A program made the position numbers and the translations under genes. The notes beneath the pieces were generated by a model. It did no database searches, had not been told where the DNA came from, and saw nothing but the letters and a program-made list of their open reading frames with translations. From Akkermansiaceae bacterium (lineage in GTDB: Bacteria; Verrucomicrobiota; Verrucomicrobiia; Verrucomicrobiales; Akkermansiaceae), in NCBI GenBank assembly GCA_028293225.1, contig JAQGPE010000459.1:1-5640 (forward strand): DNA of 5,640 nt. The letters are read 5' to 3'. Below are positions 5,143 to 5,640 of this stretch, one piece after another. Position 1 is the first letter of the stretch. Every line of letters starts with the position of its first letter.

Positions 5143-5526
5143 ATGTCCAAGCTCAAATCCTTCGGCGCCGCGGCTCTGGCCCTGATCACCGCCCTCGGCG
5201 CGCTCGATCCATCCAAGTTCCTTCCCTTCCTGCCGCCTGACGTGGCACACTGGGTTCCCATCGTGCTGGCCGCCTGCGCCACCATCGCTCACTTCTTCTC
5301 CGGCGTGGCCAAGGTGGCGGAAGACGCCGGCCCGAAAACCCCGGCGCAGTCGCTTGTCCCGCTGTTGCTGATCGCCGCGGTCTGCACGCTGGCGCTGGGC
5401 ATGACCTCCTGCAACTCGACGGTGCCGTGGAGCGTCACCACGCCCTACGGGAACCTCAATAGCTCGCAGGGCAACACCGTCTACACCCCGCCGGCCGCCC
5501 CGATCGTCATGCACGGCGGCAAGTGA
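5143..5526 (+). CDS. Membrane protein with lipobox-like motif, possible holin or lysis accessory protein
   Basis: This is a 127-residue protein with three hydrophobic stretches: 7-21 (FGAAALALITALGAL), 36-56 (HWVPIVLAACATIAHFFSGVA) and 70-89 (SLVPLLLIAAVCTLALGMTS). The first two, joined by a Pro-rich DPSKFLPFLPPD turn and followed by KVAED, resemble small phage holins or holin-like proteins. The third ends TSC at 88-90, close to a lipobox although Met replaces the usual Leu at -3, and is followed by a Ser/Thr/Asn/Pro-rich tail with no long helix. The tail recalls small outer-membrane lipoproteins such as the Rz1 side of spanins. The gene could therefore combine a holin-like and a lipoprotein part, or simply be an uncharacterised membrane protein. 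ATG 5143 is the only usable start: the open frame upstream to the stop at 5077 has no ATG, GTG or TTG. The lysis role is inferred. Confidence 0.75.
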   Translation: MSKLKSFGAAALALITALGALDPSKFLPFLPPDVAHWVPIVLAACATIAHFFSGVAKVAEDAGPKTPAQSLVPLLLIAAVCTLALGMTSCNSTVPWSVTTPYGNLNSSQGNTVYTPPAAPIVMHGGK

Positions 5527-5527
5527 A

Positions 5528-5562
5528 CTCTCAATTTGAGAGCGATTGAGAATTCATTGAGA
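5528..5562. promoter_or_regulatory. Phased TTGAGA repeats with palindrome, operator-like
   Basis: The most AT-rich gap of the window holds CTCTCAATTTGAGAG (5528-5542, perfect 7-base arms around one T) and ATTGAGA at 5545-5551 and 5556-5562. TTGAG thus recurs at 5536, 5546 and 5557, about one helical turn apart on one face of the DNA, plus one inverted copy. It separates the membrane-protein gene from the next gene. It is not a convincing terminator (AT-rich stem, no T-run) and no good -10 box is visible. Confidence 0.5.
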
Positions 5563-5585
5563 TTTCACCCCGGACCCTTACCACC

Positions 5586-5640
5586 GTGCCCAAGATCATC
5601 GGCCACCTCGAGGACCAACCCATCTACCTGCACGACGATG
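5586..5640 (+). CDS. Start of a further gene, truncated by the window end
   Basis: A GTG at 5586 opens a frame that runs to the end of the window without a stop, beginning MPKIIGHLEDQPIYLHDD. Upstream in this frame there is no ATG, GTG or TTG back to the stop at 5547, so GTG 5586 is the only reasonable start. The codon composition matches the neighbours and the peptide looks like a normal protein N-terminus. Only 18 residues are visible, so the product cannot be named. It follows the TTGAGA repeat region, which may control it. Confidence 0.5.
   Translation, partial: MPKIIGHLEDQPIYLHDD

Noticed and set aside
5528..5542. Palindrome as an intrinsic terminator
   Set aside because: The stem is short and AT-rich and no T-run follows.
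5536..5564. TTGAGA as a -35 promoter box
   Set aside because: The bases at the expected -10 position (around 5559-5564) match TATAAT poorly.
1..5640. tRNA genes, CRISPR arrays, insertion sequences
   Set aside because: No cloverleaf-like sequence, regularly spaced long repeats or transposase motifs were seen on either strand.

Overview
The window looks like part of the replication and early region of a tailed bacteriophage or prophage with GC-rich DNA. All genes lie on the plus strand and are packed head to tail. The clearest landmarks are the C-terminal end of a phage-type DNA cytosine-5 methyltransferase, a replication-initiator-like protein with a winged-helix N-terminus and a repetitive linker, and a single-stranded DNA-binding protein ending in the classic DIPF tip. 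The host cannot be fixed from the sequence. GC content, exclusive use of TGA stops and the lack of any recognisable Shine-Dalgarno sequence suggest a GC-rich Gram-negative host that tolerates SD-less initiation; a host such as Verrucomicrobiota is only a guess.

Layout. Positions 2-2307 hold five genes joined by four identical 4-base ATGA stop/start overlaps: methyltransferase (partial), a small helix-turn-helix protein, a 73-residue remnant of an ASCH-like phage protein, an unrecognised 206-residue protein, and a PD-(D/E)XK-like conserved phage protein. A 52-base gap follows, mostly filled by five 7-base-phased CACT repeats. It leads into an unrecognised 190-residue gene (2360-2932), and after a 29-base pyrimidine-rich gap comes the initiator-like gene (2962-4071). 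That gene contains direct repeats and a purine-rich, locally AT-rich tract that could be a replication origin. Then come ssb (4075-4557), a small Cys/His-rich protein (4561-4863) and a 70-residue protein (4867-5079), each separated from its upstream neighbour by TGA plus exactly one codon and all in one reading frame. A membrane protein with a lipobox-like motif follows (5143-5526). An AT-rich, repeat-bearing intergenic segment then precedes the start of another gene at 5586.

How it works together (inference). The initiator and SSB would drive phage DNA replication, the methyltransferase would modify the phage DNA, and the nuclease-like and small helix-turn-helix proteins would be accessory DNA-metabolism factors. 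The membrane protein may belong to host lysis. The most unusual signals are non-coding or structural: a three-arm set of mutually exclusive hairpins and a start-codon hairpin within 100 bases (4797-4890), heptad-phased leaders, a phased operator-like cluster at 5528-5562, a possible in-frame deletion scar in the ASCH-like gene, and a chain of in-frame TGA-separated genes.
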